64,000 nucleotides of DNA, from contig MNCI01037516.1 in assembly GCA_015680685.1 (NCBI GenBank), positions 123,276-187,275 on the forward strand, in the 5' to 3' direction. Position 1 is the stretch's first letter. The number at the start of each line of letters is the position of its first letter. Source of the stretch: Gnetum montanum. Its lineage: Eukaryota > Streptophyta > Gnetopsida > Gnetales > Gnetaceae. A program made the translations under genes and the position numbers. The notes beneath the pieces were generated by a model. That model saw only the letters and a list, made by a program, of their open reading frames with translations. It was not told where the DNA came from and made no database searches. This document shows, piece by piece, positions 1-12,377 of the stretch.

Positions 1-209
1 ATTGCTCAGTAAGAAAGCATCAAGTGATAATTCTACACCTGTACGAAATCTTGTAGATTCTTCAAAAGCTATTAAATTGGTGCCTCATTTTGAAGGAGCA
101 TATAGGCTTCCTGTGGGTAATAACTGATACGTACACTTTCAATTTATTCTCTGATTTGACCAAGACAAAAGCTAGGAGCTTCCCTAATTTAAGAGATGTT
201 ACCATTCAT
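1..209 (-). pseudogene. GBP/VLIG-like GTPase pseudogene copy A, part before the G domain (fragment)
   Basis: This stretch matches 56755-56975 of copy B in the same orientation, including the block around 95-205 that precedes the copia insertion. It is the downstream continuation of the coding sequence at 8647-6130, separated from it by COP1. In copy B the corresponding residues lie in the region before the G domain that looks rich in beta strands. The match is interrupted by small deletions and frameshifts (for example the shortened interval at 50-90), so it is not translatable. The copy runs off the left window edge, so its G domain, if present, is not visible here. Confidence 0.7.
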
Positions 210-574
210 TGATTATGATGACTAAATGTTTCACAATAGAATTAGATAAATATCATCCATTAATTTATTTTACATAAGATAGATCCTATTCATGTAATTC
301 TTATCCAATCCCATGTTAAGGTCATTCCTTATTAAGAAGATCCTTAAATAAAATGATAAGGATCATCCCCATGGTTTCCAAGATTTATACTTATTTCTCC
401 AAATCTATTCTTGGGAGATCAAGGCCTATATAATTGTAGTAGCACATATTCATTCATAATAGAAGAAAGACATAACAGAATTTAAGAATGTTTAACAAGA
501 GTGTGTTTTTTCTAACAAAGTTCTTTATTTCCTTTAAGCTTAGATCGTAGATCTAGGGCCCTTTAGACTTTTCG
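210..574 (+). repeat. COP1 5' LTR
   Basis: Starts with TG (210-211) and aligns along its length with 5762-6129. Shared landmarks include the block near 290-330 (matching 5852-5895), the TATA-like GGCCTATATAAT (about 422-433) and the terminal block ending CTTTAGACTTTTCG. The expected final CA is CG here but CA in the 3' LTR, consistent with one substitution. Confidence 0.85.
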
Positions 575-576
575 TT

Positions 577-590
577 TGGTATTGAAACAG
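577..590 (+). other. COP1 primer binding site (tRNA-iMet-like)
   Basis: TGGTATTGAAACAG follows the 5' LTR after two bases. It resembles the usual copia site TGGTATCAGAGC, which is complementary to the 3' end of initiator tRNA-Met, with several mismatches. Confidence 0.6.
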
Positions 591-625
591 GTTAATTCAA
601 ATTCTTGACAATAGATCTCTCCAAA

Positions 626-1520
626 ATGGCCCAAAATCTTAGATCTATGTCTTTCCAAGTTCCTGTATTCAATGGAGAGAATTATGAATATTGGGCAATC
701 AAGATGCAAACGTTTTTGATCTCACAAAATCTATAGGATCTTGTTTAAAATGGATTCCAAGATGTTGATCAAAAAACATTTCAAACCTTGAAGGGAGATG
801 AAAAAAATGAATTTAAAGAGCTTTGTAAGAAAGATGCAAAAGCATTATTCATCATTCAATCTAGGTTAGATCTGATAATCTTTCCCATAAGTATCATGCA
901 TCGAACTAGCAAAGCTACATGGGATGCACTGGAGATTGCATACAAGGGATCATTAAAAGTTCATGTTATCAAGTTACAAGTATTAAGGAAAGATTTTGAA
1001 TCTTTTCACATGCTAGATTTAAAAAATATTGATCAATACACTAGCCGATTTCAACAAGTTCAAAATGGACTTGAATCTTGTGGAGAAACACTTGAGGAAA
1101 GGTGTGCTGTTAAAAAGATCCTTCAAAATATAACTCAATGATATGATCATGTCATTATGGCTATTGAAGAAGTAAGAGATCTTGATAAGATGACCATGGT
1201 TAAGCTCGTAGGAAGCTTAAGAATATACGAGCAAAGAATTGCTGATCGTGAGGATTCAACAAAAAATGCATTTCAAGTACAATTTTAGAGGACATCCAAT
1301 TAGAATCAAAATCAACATCAAAGATCCTTAAGTGGATCCTCATTCAGAGGACATGGATGCGATTGTGGCAGATCTGAAGGTTGTGGTTGTGGAAGATCAA
1401 ATCAATCAAAGGAAGGTAAGCATTGTGATTTCTATGGTATCAACACCCACAATACTCTTGAATGTTGATCAAGGAAGAAGTATGAAAAGAAAGGCAAAAC
1501 AAAAATTGTAGAACATGAAT
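626..1520 (+). pseudogene. COP1 gag, decayed
   Basis: The frame opens at ATG 626 and is in phase with the longest open piece (788-1141). It encodes a copia-type Gag: an N-terminal stretch with GENYEYWAIKMQ, then a UBN2-like helical region around 850-1250. A zinc-knuckle remnant at about 1418-1466 has HCDFYGIN and HNTLEC; the second cysteine is tyrosine, so the CCHC site is broken. In-frame stops occur near 736, at 1139-1141 and near 1468. Gag would package element RNA into cytoplasmic virus-like particles. The start was chosen because it is the first ATG after the primer binding site and gives the conserved N-terminus. Confidence 0.8.
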
Positions 1521-1599
1521 ATAAAAAAAAAGGTGAGAAATTATTTTACACTGAAAAGGAGGAAGATCAACTCTTAATCTCCACAAAGGTCCTAGATGC

Positions 1600-3000
1600 T
1601 AGCAACAACAACAACATTTGGTATGTTGATAGTGGGTGACAGAGAATAAGAAACTATTCTCAAGCTTAGAAAAATATGATGGAAAGGTAACTATAGGTAA
1701 TGGGAAGAAGTTAACCATTGTTAGGATTGGATGACTTGCCTTTACAACAACTCAAGATAACAAATATGTTATTTCCTAAACCTATTTTATTCTAGATATT
1801 TTAAAGAATTTATTAAGTGTTGGGCAATTATGTCGCAATGGGTATCATGTTGAATTTAAAAAAGAGGTTTGTAAAATTTCTAAGGCTGATGATGATAAAG
1901 GTATTGCTATTATCCCCATAAGCAAGAATTAGATGTACAAGTTGTAGATGCAAAAGGATGTTCATTGTCTCACTGTCACTGAAGACATAACATGGTTATG
2001 GCATGCTAGGTTAGGACATGTCAACTTTGGCTCAATGGACCATATGCAAAAAGGAGAAATTGTAAGAGGTATGCCAAATTTTTCTTTGCTAAATAATCAT
2101 GATTGTGGCATATGTAAACTAGGAAAAATTACAAGGTTGTCGTTTCCTAGAAAAGAACATAGATCTTAAGAAAAATTAGATCTAGTTCATTTGGCTTTAT
2201 GCGGTCCCATGCAAACATTAAGCCTAGGTAAAAACCAATATATGTTAATCATAGTGGATGATTTTTGAAGATTTTCTTGGGGGTATTTTATGAAATTAAG
2301 AGATCAAGCATTGGGATTTTTTTAAAGAATTCAAGGTGGAAGTAGAAAATCAAAGTGGCAATACAATTAAGAAAATTTGAACAAATTGTGGTGGTGAATT
2401 TTTATCAAATGAATTTGATGAATTTTGCAAGAAAAATGGGATTATTTATCAAACTACCACATCATTCACACCTCAATAAAATGGCATTACTGAGAGAAAA
2501 AATAGAATAGTGGTTGAAATAGAAAGATGTCTACTTAAAATGTTAAGTTTAGAGAATAAGTTTTGGATAAAAGCTTATGCAACATCAATTTATCTTTTAA
2601 ATACAGTGCCATCAAGGTGAATTCTTGACAAACACCATATGAATTATGAAATGGTTATCCACCCAATATCTCTCATTCGAAAATTTTTGGTTCACCTTGC
2701 TATGTGCAAATCCTTGGACAAAATTGGAAAAAATTAGATATGAAATCTACACCGTGTATTTTTATTGGATATGCATTAAATTCCAAAGCATATAGGTGCT
2801 ATGATGTTGCAAATAAAAAGGTGGTTGATTTACATGACATGAATTTCATGGAGGAAACATTCCAACATTGTGATAGCATGCCCATATCACAAAATGTCAC
2901 ATTCTCTGCACATAAATTGGGCCAACATCCTAGAAAATCTGCCAATTTTCTCAATGGTTCTCAAAGCCAACACAAGACAATGGAGGGTCCTACCAATAGT
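1600..3000 (+). pseudogene. COP1 protease and integrase region, decayed
   Basis: The protease active-site region WYVDSG is at about 1620-1640 and is followed directly by a stop. The integrase zinc-binding domain is readable at 1948-2169 (H...LGH spacing, then CGICKLGK). The integrase core follows in pieces: HLALCGPM at about 2188 replaces the family HTDLCGPM (catalytic Asp lost), TNCGGEF at about 2380 replaces DNGGEF (second Asp lost), and the glutamate region ITERKN is still present near 2490. The C-terminal part of the integrase is open at 2704-2870 (IFIGYALNSKAYRCYD). With two of three acidic residues lost, this integrase cannot be active. Confidence 0.8.
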
Positions 3001-4130
3001 AGAATGTTTTTTGATTTGCAACTGCTTACACTTGATTTATCTACCCTCCTTTCAATGCCATTCCTTCAATGTCAACCTAGGCAATATACTTCTCCTGCCT
3101 ATCCACACACAGGTGTTCCACATACAGCAACCAGAAGACATTTTCCCCATATGAGCGATCACCTCTTTTTAGCCACAATCATCATCTCCTAGGAACACAA
3201 GTCAAGCACACACCAATTGCTCCTTCTCACAAATTCCCGTCACCACCCATCACCGAAACAATATGCAGATTCCTATCAACATACATCACCCAAAAAATAC
3301 ACAGGCCACAACATCCTAGCTGCATTCTTCTCATTTTTCTAGTCATGAACCAGCAAAAAACATGTCTATTGCTGTCAACTCTGAAAAAAATGTGCCTATT
3401 GTTGCCAATTTTGGACATGAATCTGCAACAGTAATTAGCACAAGACAATCACATCCCAACCACTTCCCTCTAACAACCAAAACCCCTATGGCCCAAGACT
3501 ATCATCCTACACTCCACTCTCACGTGGACTATTTTTTCAATTTCAGCCACGGAGAACATGGGCCACTCTACAACAACATGGCCATCAATGGTGTTGTTTT
3601 TCCTCACTTTTCTACTACATCCACATTCTCATCCCTTGCCCATTTTATTCATGCACTAGCCAAATACAATGGTCCCATTTTATCTTCTCCAACTTTTCGA
3701 CAACCCAACCAATTCATCATGCGATCACATTATAGTATTCCATACTATTTTTCATCCCCATTACCATTCTATTTTTAATCTATCCAGCAACATCCAGGGT
3801 GGGAGGCAACTCATTCGAATGAGGCATCTATGTATAATGCTACTTCACGTTGGGATAAAAACCAAACTATTTCAATGGCCAATGTAATGCAGTAGCATAA
3901 ACAACTTTAATTCCCTCTTCCAGGACAAACCTCTATAGAAACACCCTCACAAATCATTCCATCTGGAACACCTTCTACATCAATAATGTCCACATCATGG
4001 AAAATTCTATCCACTTCTTAGCTAGCTCAATATCATCAAGCCTCCAACATGTTAGATACAAATTTTACAAAGCGCATGACCTATAGTCATTTTCAGGAAG
4101 ACACTACTCCACCACCCAAGACATGGAATC
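3001..4130 (+). other. COP1 linker between integrase and reverse transcriptase, unrecognised
   Basis: About 1.1 kb lies between the recognisable integrase C-terminus and the start of reverse transcriptase. Sense-frame pieces at 2704-3192 and 3362-3778 are rich in Pro, His, Ser and Thr and match no domain I know. Copia polyproteins normally carry a variable linker here, so this is most likely a fast-diverging linker and not an extra gene. Confidence 0.5.
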
Positions 4131-4139
4131 TATTGAGAA

Positions 4140-5708
4140 TGCTCTCTTCACTGCCATGGACAATGAATTTTTTGCACTACTTATGTCGATGGTGGGAAGT
4201 GATGATGGTTTAATGGAACCATCTATAGTCATTGAAGCTGCACTGGATAACTGCTAGATTGATGCCATGGAAAAAGAGTTACAAAAAATTAATAAAAAAA
4301 AAACACTTAGAGCCTAGTTCCTCATTTGTCTAATAAGCCTGTTATTGATTTAAAATGGATATTTAAAATTAATAAAAATTAGTATTTTGAAATAGAAAAA
4401 TTCAAAGCTTGCCTAGTTACCAAAGGATATCTCCAACAGCAAGGTAGAGACTTTGATGATAACTTTGGTCCTATTTCACAGATGGAATCCATGAGAATCT
4501 TTTTTGCCATTGTTGCAAAAGCTAGCTATGTGATTTATTAACTAGATGTGGCTTCTACATTCCTTAATGGATTTCTTAATGAAAAAGTTTACATGGAACA
4601 ATCACTAGGCTTTATTGATAAAGAACAATGAAATCATGTTTACAAGCTCCATAAAGCATTATAAGGACTCAAGCAAGCTCCATGAGCATGGTATGCATCT
4701 ATTCATGCTTTTTTCATGCAAGGAGGCTTCACCAATCTTTAATTCCAAATAATGATATACAAAAAGGTATCTAGAGATGATTTTATGTTTGTTTGTTTAT
4801 ATGTAGATGATTTAATCTATTTTTCATCTACAATTGCATTAGGAAATAATTTTCTTAATGCCATGAACAAGGAATTCAAAATATATGATTTAGGAAAGAT
4901 CTCATACTTTTTGGGTTATTAAGTTATCCAAAGAACAAAATCAATTTCCATATGCCAAATGAAAGTTTCTTGATCCTTAATTGAGAAATTTAGCATGATT
5001 AATTGTAATTCTTCAGATATACCATTTTCCCTTGGTACAAAACTTATCAAGAATGACAAATCCCCATATATCAACCCTTTACTATATAGATCCTTGGTTG
5101 GTAGTTTAATGTATCTCTCCAATACTCATCCAAATATCCATTATGCTATAAATTACCTTTCTCGGTTTATGCAAGATTCGCATGAATCACATTGGGAAGC
5201 TGCAAAATAGATATTGCAATACCTAAAAACTATTACAGATTATGGGATCACGTTTCATCAACATATAAATTTTAAGATATGGGGATACACTGATACAAAT
5301 TGGGGAGATGACCTTGAAGATCGAAAGTCAACTTCTAGTTTTTGTTTCTTCTTTGGTCCATCACTTATCTCATGGAGATCAAAGAAACAATCTACAGTCA
5401 CACTCTCAATAGTAAAAGCAAAATACATTACTAAATCGAATGTTGCTACTCAGGCCACATGGATCCACTCTATTTTCACTGAAATGAGATATATACTTGA
5501 ACCTCCCATTTGCTTATACTGTAATAGCACTAGTGTTATTACAATGGCTCATAATCTTGTTCATCATGGGTATTCTAAGCACATAGATATCAAGCATCAC
5601 CATCTCAGAAGCTTGATCCAAGATAACATACTTAACATGGAACATTGTGCAACTAAAACACAAATGGTAGACATCTTTACTAAGATTTTGAGTTGTGAAA
5701 ATTTTTAA
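4140..5708 (+). pseudogene. COP1 reverse transcriptase and RNase H, decayed
   Basis: Copia-type RT is recognisable from EKELQKI (about 4265) through NEKVYMEQ (about 4585), GLKQAP (about 4663) and the catalytic YVDD at 4800-4811, which is intact. RNase H follows at 5214-5708: GYTDTNW keeps the first acidic residue, but TLSIVKAKY replaces the usual STEAEY (Glu lost) and CNSTSVI replaces CDN (Asp lost). KHIDIKHHHLR marks the C-terminal end. Stops interrupt RT at several positions, for example in the segments that would read ALYGLKQ and APRAW. Confidence 0.85.
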
Positions 5709-5749
5709 GTCTTTCTAAGACTTCCTAAGAGTGGAACCGCTTACCATCA

Positions 5750-5761
5750 TGGAAGGGTTTG
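5750..5761 (+). other. COP1 polypurine tract
   Basis: TGGAAGGGTTTG lies directly before the 3' LTR start at 5762. That is the expected place for the plus-strand primer of a copia element. Confidence 0.5.
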
Positions 5762-6129
5762 TGGAATATGACAACTAGATATTTTACAATAGAATAGAAT
5801 TAAATAGATCTTATCCATTAATCTATTTTAAATAAAATGATATCCAATTCATGTAATTCTTATCCAATACCATGTTTAGGTCATCCCATATTAAAAAGAT
5901 CCTTAAATAAGATGATAAGGATCATCCCCATGATTTCCAAGATTCATGCTTCTCTCCAAATCTATTCTTGGAAGATCAAGGCCTATATAATTATAGTAGC
6001 ACATATTCATTCATAATAAAAGAAAGACAAAAGAAATCAAGAAAGTTTAACAAGAGTGTGTTTGTTCTAACAAAGTTATGTATTTCCTTTAAGCTTAGAT
6101 TGTAGATCTAGGGCCCTTTAGACTCTTCA
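5762..6129 (+). repeat. COP1 3' LTR
   Basis: Begins TGGAATATGACAAC and ends GACTCTTCA. It aligns with 210-574 throughout with scattered substitutions, so the insertion is not recent. GTPase copy A resumes at 6130. Confidence 0.85.
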
Positions 6130-8647
6130 CCATTTTCAACTCTTACGCTTTGAACAAATCAAAAGTTTGTAACCACAAGGGATCAATTTTATGCATAAGA
6201 TTCTAGCATATCTCGTCAAGGTCCTTCTTAGTAGATGCCACCTCTATAAACCTCCATCCAATTCCAAGTTTATCAATCTCCTCAGTTGAAACTACCATCT
6301 CAAATTTTCGATCTGCTATCTTTGGCAAAGAAAGATGGCTTTCATTGTTTCTGCAGCTTTTTATGTTCATCCTCTTTAGTTTGCCTCCATCATCACCTCT
6401 ACCTAGATCGTACTTCATTTGCCGAAGTAATGCATCTTCTTCTACATTCAAACAATTTTGCAGCAGGTTCCTTTCTTCATCCTTCGTTTTCTAGAAGCTT
6501 TTCCGAAGGAAATCAAACGATTTTGCAGTAAGTTCCTTTCTTCATCCTTTGTTTTCTGGAACTTTTTCCGGAAGGAAATCTGTTATGCCCTGCCTGAGAT
6601 GGCTGAAATGCTTTTGCTAAAAGTTTGTTCTCCAGATTCGCATATTTCACTGCAAAGAGCTTTCCAGTCGTCCATGAACAAAATCCCATTAGTCACAGCG
6701 CTCTTATCCAATTTGAACTCTGAGAATTTCTTCTTCAATTCATCAGAGTTCCATCTTTTATTGCCCTGGAGATTTGATGCTGCTTTGTCCAAATCTTGCC
6801 ATGTAATAGAAGTGTCTCCTTTCAAAAGAAATTCCTTTGTTTCTTTGGAGTTTAAATGATTGCCTGCAACCAGGTCTACAAGAAGCTGCTTTTCAGAATA
6901 CCTGGCCTTCCCTATATTGGCCATGAATCCTTCACCCACATCTTTCAGCTACTCTGCAATGCCTTTGCTCATGAGAAAACATAGAAAACAAAAACATGTG
7001 TGTTGCTTGTAACCCAGTTGGAACACATTCTTGCAACCCAGTTGGAACACATTCTTTCACACAACTACTTATGGATATGTTTGGTGTTTGCACTTCAGTA
7101 ATATCTCCACTCTTTATTTCCTCCTCAACAGGTTCACTAAACATGGGGTTTTTTCTTTACCCTCAGTTCTTTTACTCCTTATTTCTGCCTTAACAAGGCT
7201 TACACGTTCACCAATTACCACGGCAGGTTTTCTTTTCCATTATTTTTGACTTTTTTCTTTTTCAATTCTTTTACTTTTTTTCTTTTTTGCCAGTAGACTC
7301 TCTTCGAAAGAGTGCTCCTATAATCCTTCATCAGCGTACACTGCTGCCCAAACATAATTGGGCCCTGCGTCTTCCTGCTTCAGTAATCAGAGCTCTGAAG
7401 GATGACCCGTTTCTACATCTAAATGTATACCACAAAGACCAGTTTCTGACGACCACAAACATTGGCGGCAACCTGCTCCAAGTGCTCAAGCAAACTTCCT
7501 CTACTTAGTCGATGGCATTATTAGAACCCCAAGTTGGCAGATATTTCAAGAAACTACATATCTCGGGTAATGCCTGCATAAAAGCAAGAATGATCCTGTC
7601 CACTGCTTGCTGGCGCTTAGAATCTACGCTTAACTGCCCTTGTTCCTGTTCGGACCTTGATTTAATTAAATACTTCAATTCCTCGTATCGTTGCAGCTCC
7701 GGTAATCCAGAATGTTTTGGGAAGAGAATAAAGTCATTGTTCTTGAGACGAGAGAAATCAACGGCATAATGTCGGTATCATTCTTTAATCATGGAAGGAA
7801 GCTTAGGAGGATCCATTGAGAGCCGACAAATTTTGGTGAACGCAAGAGATTCTCTGGGGCGATGATGGTGGCCTTGGCTAAAGAAGGGCCCTGGTATTGG
7901 CATGGCAAATAGAGCTTTTTGGTTCTGTAACCCTGTCATATCCTTTCCCAAAGTCAGCCTGAAACCTTCTGAAATAATCCGGGCATCAACAGATGCATTT
8001 TGGACATTGGAAACGTGCTTTATTCTTCTGTGTTTTGCCTTCTGACACGAAGCAGAGGCAGACAAAACTTCTATCAGATTATCTTCTTCTACCAACACGC
8101 ATACATCATCACAGAGGTCCACCAGATACCGGATAAAATTGCAGAACTGCTGCCTGCCTGCTTCTTCCATACAACTGCCTTGACGCCAATAAAATGCTAC
8201 CATGCAATGTTGCATCTTTGATACATATAGCCCTGCTTCAAAGTTACCTTGCAGCATTGTGGAATACGTAGAATCATTTATAGCACCCATATTTTTCAGG
8301 AGTCTTGCCATCGTGAGCTTGTCACCGTGGACCCCAACAGTTGTCAAGGATACGCTGTTCAGCATCTGATAATTGATTTTAGAATCAAAGGGGTTTCGAG
8401 TATCAATGCTGCCAGGTATCAGGTCCTTGCATATTTATGTTATTTGGGTTTCAGGAATATGAATTTTCTGTACGAATCCTAGTTCTTGCTTGTCGAAAAC
8501 TATCTTCATCACCCGGAATGTTGTTGAAGATGAGTCTACGTCGGTGATCCTTTGCAAAGCATCATCATGAGAAAGCATGTCACTAGAATGGTGATGTTCA
8601 TTGTCTTTATAGATGTCCATTCTCCTCAGTCTCATAATGACTAACAC
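6130..8647 (-). pseudogene. GBP/VLIG-like GTPase pseudogene copy A, N-terminal and middle part
   Basis: Read leftwards, this is the same protein as copy B. ATG at 8620 (MDIYKDN) is the likely start because copy B has its counterpart at 60711; 8647 is an in-frame alternative. The N-terminal frame runs to about 7505 with in-frame stops at 8437-8435 and 7780-7778, ending at a TAA at 7507-7505. The coding signal continues through 7400-6583 (helical, charged, with DELKKKFSEFKLDKSA) and 6451-6203 (MKYDLGRGDDGGKLKRM), then is cut by COP1. A 24-bp tandem duplication at about 7010-7055 repeats the residues CVPTGLQ. No G domain is present in this part. The family assignment rests on synteny with copy B and the G-domain exons at 49.1-49.8 kb. 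Confidence 0.75.
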
Positions 8648-8649
8648 AT

Positions 8650-9910
8650 TACCTATGCATCAAAAGAATCTAATTCATGAAAGCGAGGAATTGAGGATTC
8701 GTGATTCTGAATGTTTTTGGGTATCTGTGCCTCAAGAAAAAGTGGGGACAGGTTCGTAGCGGGGAAGTGACGGAGAAAATTTAAATATATTAGTTTTTTT
8801 AAAAAAATTAAATCTCATATATCATAAAAAAATATTGTAGAATAATGAACAAGTACAATGTAAATCCAAAATATTGTTAATACTTAAAAATTGCACAGAA
8901 GATTGCAATATCACTATTAAACTGAAGCAAGAAAATTTGCAAAGGTATAGAGGGCATCAAATCCATTTCCTTACTCAAGAGCCCGATCAAACATATAATT
9001 TCTGCAACAACCAAAATGACAGCAATAAAATGAAAGCCTTTTGTTACTCAATCCAATATGTTCAAGAATAAAATTAAGCCTCAAGCCTCAAGCCTCAACC
9101 AAATTTATAACAAATCACGTCTGCTAATACTTTTGTTCAACAATGACCTGTGAGTAGCGCCGTAGGGCCATGTTGAAGATGACCATTATAAAAAGACATA
9201 ACTTAACTAAAAACCTTTTGAACGCTGAAGGGGAAATTAAAAACAGAGAGCCATGAGGTTGCACATGTGCTGGTTGAACAAGCATCCATCCGTCATCAAG
9301 TTCAGGACTCATGACCCATAACGATGACCCGTTTTGCCTTTTCTTTTTCAGCAGAGATACGAGAGAAAGAGTAAAAATCAGCAATGACCAATAAACACCA
9401 GCAATGACCAATAAACACGCAAATGTGTGAATCTTGGCGGAATCTTTGACGCTCCCATAGGCCAATCCATGCAATGTTTTCCTCACACGCCCCGTCCCAA
9501 ACTTGATTTCCGTATGACCCAAACTTGGCCCTTCGGCCTTCGGTTACCGAAGTAGTTCTTTCGTGATTTCCGTCTCTGTTTATTCATTCATACTCGTTTT
9601 CTGTGTTCTGTGTCATGCCACTGCTGCGCACTTAAAAATGAAATGAAGTTTCTCGTAAGATTCAGAACAGAATAGGTAAGGTTTTAATGCACAATGCAGA
9701 CGTTGAGAACAAGGCAAGAAGACGAGCCAAGGCAAGCACCATTGAGACAAAATTTCATTGATTATTACGAAATATGTACCTATTTGGAATTTAATGCATT
9801 TCCGTATGCGCTCCTGAATCCAATGCAAACAGTTCGAAAAAATTTATCTGGAATCATGAATCTCCGGCACATTCCCCATCACGGCACCATAGAAAGACCC
9901 ACCACATGAT
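8650..9910. other. Segment S and upstream flank of GTPase copy A
   Basis: From about 8654 to 9830 this sequence matches 58411-59470, which in copy B lies inside the gene. From about 9885 to 10045 it matches 60748-60905, the immediate upstream flank of copy B. A minus-strand frame of 132 codons at 9522-9124 contains a hydrophobic stretch (about residues 32-58) but is not kept open in the copy B counterpart, so I do not call it a gene. A 17-bp unit is duplicated at about 9382-9418. The segment may hold the copy A promoter, but no convincing core promoter was seen. Confidence 0.5.
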
Positions 9911-12144
9911 CACAACAAAGGGAACGTAAATATCAATAAACAGCCTATGTGGTTCACCCAATGGGAACAGACTGAAATAAAAAACCTAGGATTTTCTCCT
10001 AATAGTATGTGTTCTATTCTATTTAGCTGAGCAAACTTCTCGCCCTTGTGAAAGACAAAAGCACAAAAATCAATGTAATTTTATGTCCGGAAAAACTAAA
10101 TTAATTTGTTGATGCTTGGGCACTACCTAGGAGGAGCTCTTCATGAAATGAACTTAGTTGGAACTTTGTTCCAAGAATTTTTCTTTATGATATTAGCATC
10201 TAGTTTGATGTGAAAAGCTCTTTCTCCTTTGGGTAATTGATTCCTTCCTTATTTTGTATGTGTTTTGAGTCATCACTTTCCAAATGCAACTAGACTCTAG
10301 CAAAGTGGTACCTTGGTTACATAGATTAGAATCATTTGATCGATATGGAGTCCAATGTTTGGGTAGTAAATAAAACTTATATTTTTTCCTCAATTTTTTA
10401 CCATTGATGCCTTAAACATTAAAATAACAAAAACATTATAAAACATTAAAACAATAAAAATATCTATTCTTTTACTTTTATAAGTTATGATTCAACCTTA
10501 TCCAAGGAGGTCATAAGTGTGTAGCATGGTGTTGAACCGTTGAGATTGGGAATAAAAGCCACCTTTATTTACATTTGTGTGTTTGTATGTGATGTTGCAC
10601 CTATTTCCTTAAGGGATTGCAAATGTATATATTGAGCATTGCCCCTATTCCTTGGTGAGGTTGAGATGCATGTGCATGTTTATTTTGTTTTATTCTTATA
10701 AATATAAAAAATATAAAATATAAAAATTCTAAATATTTTCTCAACCTCACACCATGGAAACATGAGTTTCTATCTATATCATATGTATTATAATCTCTTT
10801 TATATTTTCTTGAATGCAACAATATACACAAGTGTTCTTGGCAATCCACTCAACATCATCCTTAAAGCTTATGACCTGTTCCCATTGTGATTTGTATGAT
10901 ATATCCTTTTGATCCAGAATTGGTGGGATTGTTATTATACATTCCTAAATTGCACAAATTTGATCAAGAGTAAGAATATATAATGGAGGATGCATAAATC
11001 TTATTCTTCATCTAGAATTTGTGAAAGTTTTGATACAAAAATTATGTTCCTTGTTGACAAAAAAATTCTCTTGACCAAATTATAGATCATCATTATCATT
11101 ATCCTAACCTTGTCCCAACAAAATGGTGTTAGTTGCCAAATTTTAGATATATATTATAAAAATCTAACTAAACTAGTTTTAGCTAAGAGGCCAACTTCTA
11201 GTTGTAGATTGATAATGATAAATAATATTCCATTTATAATGCTTCAACTAAGAACAAATGTATAAATCTTCAAGTTCATCCTTAATAACAATAATGATTT
11301 AGAGAAGTTTGGATGAATATACGATAATATAAAATAGCTGATGCAAAGTATGCTTTTTTGATCTTCAATGATAGATCTTCCATAAACATTAGATGGATAA
11401 GATATGTTTTAAAACTCTTTGCATTTGTTTCATAAAGAATATATCAAGTTGATGATATATGATACTAAAAATGATTTTGTTACATTCTTAATTATGTAGA
11501 AAGTTTTTAACCATCGTCTTAAGAATGGAGTTAGAGTGATGCTATACACACATGACCTCCTCTAGAGCTTTTGCATTCTAGATTAGAATGTTAAATGTAA
11601 CAAAAAAAAAAAAGAGCTATGCTAGAAGCTATGCATTCTAATTATAATTATGGATTTTTCCTAAAAACCCATTAAGGAAAAATAGAAAAAACACAAGGCT
11701 ACAATACAAAGTTCTTGGTTCTCTTAACCTAGTCTAGAAAACCCAAAACTTCTAAATCACTAATCCATAAAATATGGTAGCTAACTTAATCAATCAAAAA
11801 ATTACCTACTAACTATTCTAATATAAAACTAATGTAACACAAAACATACCAACTAGTAATATCAAAAAACATGCTTTTAAAAATTTCCACATAATCTTAA
11901 TGCAAAATAAAAATACTTGTAGCATAGAAACATACACCAACTAATGCTAACACATAAAAAAATACTAAACACAAAATAACCTACTAACTAATGCTAACTA
12001 CAACTAATAAAATTAAAGTATATATAACACTATTTGATATATTAAGCTTGAAAAAATACATCATATATTTAACATAAGTGATAAATAATATTTATATAAA
12101 TTAACTCACAAGATATATAACTACTATCATGGCATATTAGAGTT
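9911..12144. other. AT-rich non-coding DNA
   Basis: Only the shared flank near 9911-10045 and the repeated block at 10940-11560 can be explained. The rest is AT-rich, with short random frames and no recognisable domain. Confidence 0.5.
10940..11560 (+). repeat. Dispersed direct repeat, copy 1
   Basis: This block aligns colinearly with 13840-14370. Shared landmarks include a run reading CTTGTCCCAACAAAATGG here and CTTGTCTCAACAAAATGG there, the AT-rich stretch after it, and GCTAAGAGGCCA. It has no coding signal and no terminal repeat that I can define. Confidence 0.65.
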
Positions 12145-12377
12145 GTCATATGAGGTACATGTGTTTCTTTCTTATACTGTGACTACCCATTTGAGATAAC
12201 ATTATAATGTTATAACAAAAAGCTTGTATGCTTTGTTTTTTTTTGCCCTCATTAGTGCTTAGTTAATTTGTAAAGTCTATCTTTATTTTTCATGAAAATA
12301 TAATATTTCTCCATTAGATCCTATGGGTCTTTGGATGTAATAAAGCTTCAATTTCAATTTCAATATGGTATCAAGGC
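12145..12377 (+). repeat. Candidate copia LTR remnant with primer binding site
   Basis: TGGTATCAAGGC at 12366-12377 closely resembles the tRNA-iMet primer binding site of plant copia elements. It follows sequence that looks like an LTR end (ATGTAATAAAGCTTC, then CAATTTCAATTTCA ending at 12362). A left border near 12145 (TGTCATATGAGG) is a guess. No gag follows and no partner LTR was found, so this is at best a truncated remnant. Confidence 0.4.

Larger units (their letters stand above)
210..6129 (+). mobile_element. COP1: Ty1-copia LTR retrotransposon, full length but decayed
   Basis: A 5.9-kb element has two related LTRs (210-574 and 5762-6129), a primer binding site resembling the tRNA-iMet complement, and domains in copia order: gag, protease, integrase, reverse transcriptase, RNase H. 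It sits inside GTPase copy A: the sequence broken at about 206 resumes at 6130, as alignment with uninterrupted copy B shows. CCATT occurs at both edges (202-206 and 6130-6134), but three extra bases separate it from the left LTR, so the target duplication is only probable. Every domain carries stops, and several catalytic residues are replaced. It is a dead, fairly old copy. Confidence 0.9.

Noticed and set aside
7287-7769. Plus-strand ORFs opposite GTPase copy A
   Set aside because: They are antisense to the minus-strand frame that is conserved between copies A and B. The plus frames are not kept open in copy B.
9124-9522. 132-codon minus ORF with a hydrophobic segment, considered as a small membrane protein
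   Set aside because: The matching part of segment S in copy B (about 58900-59170) does not preserve the frame, and a 17-bp duplication lies inside it.
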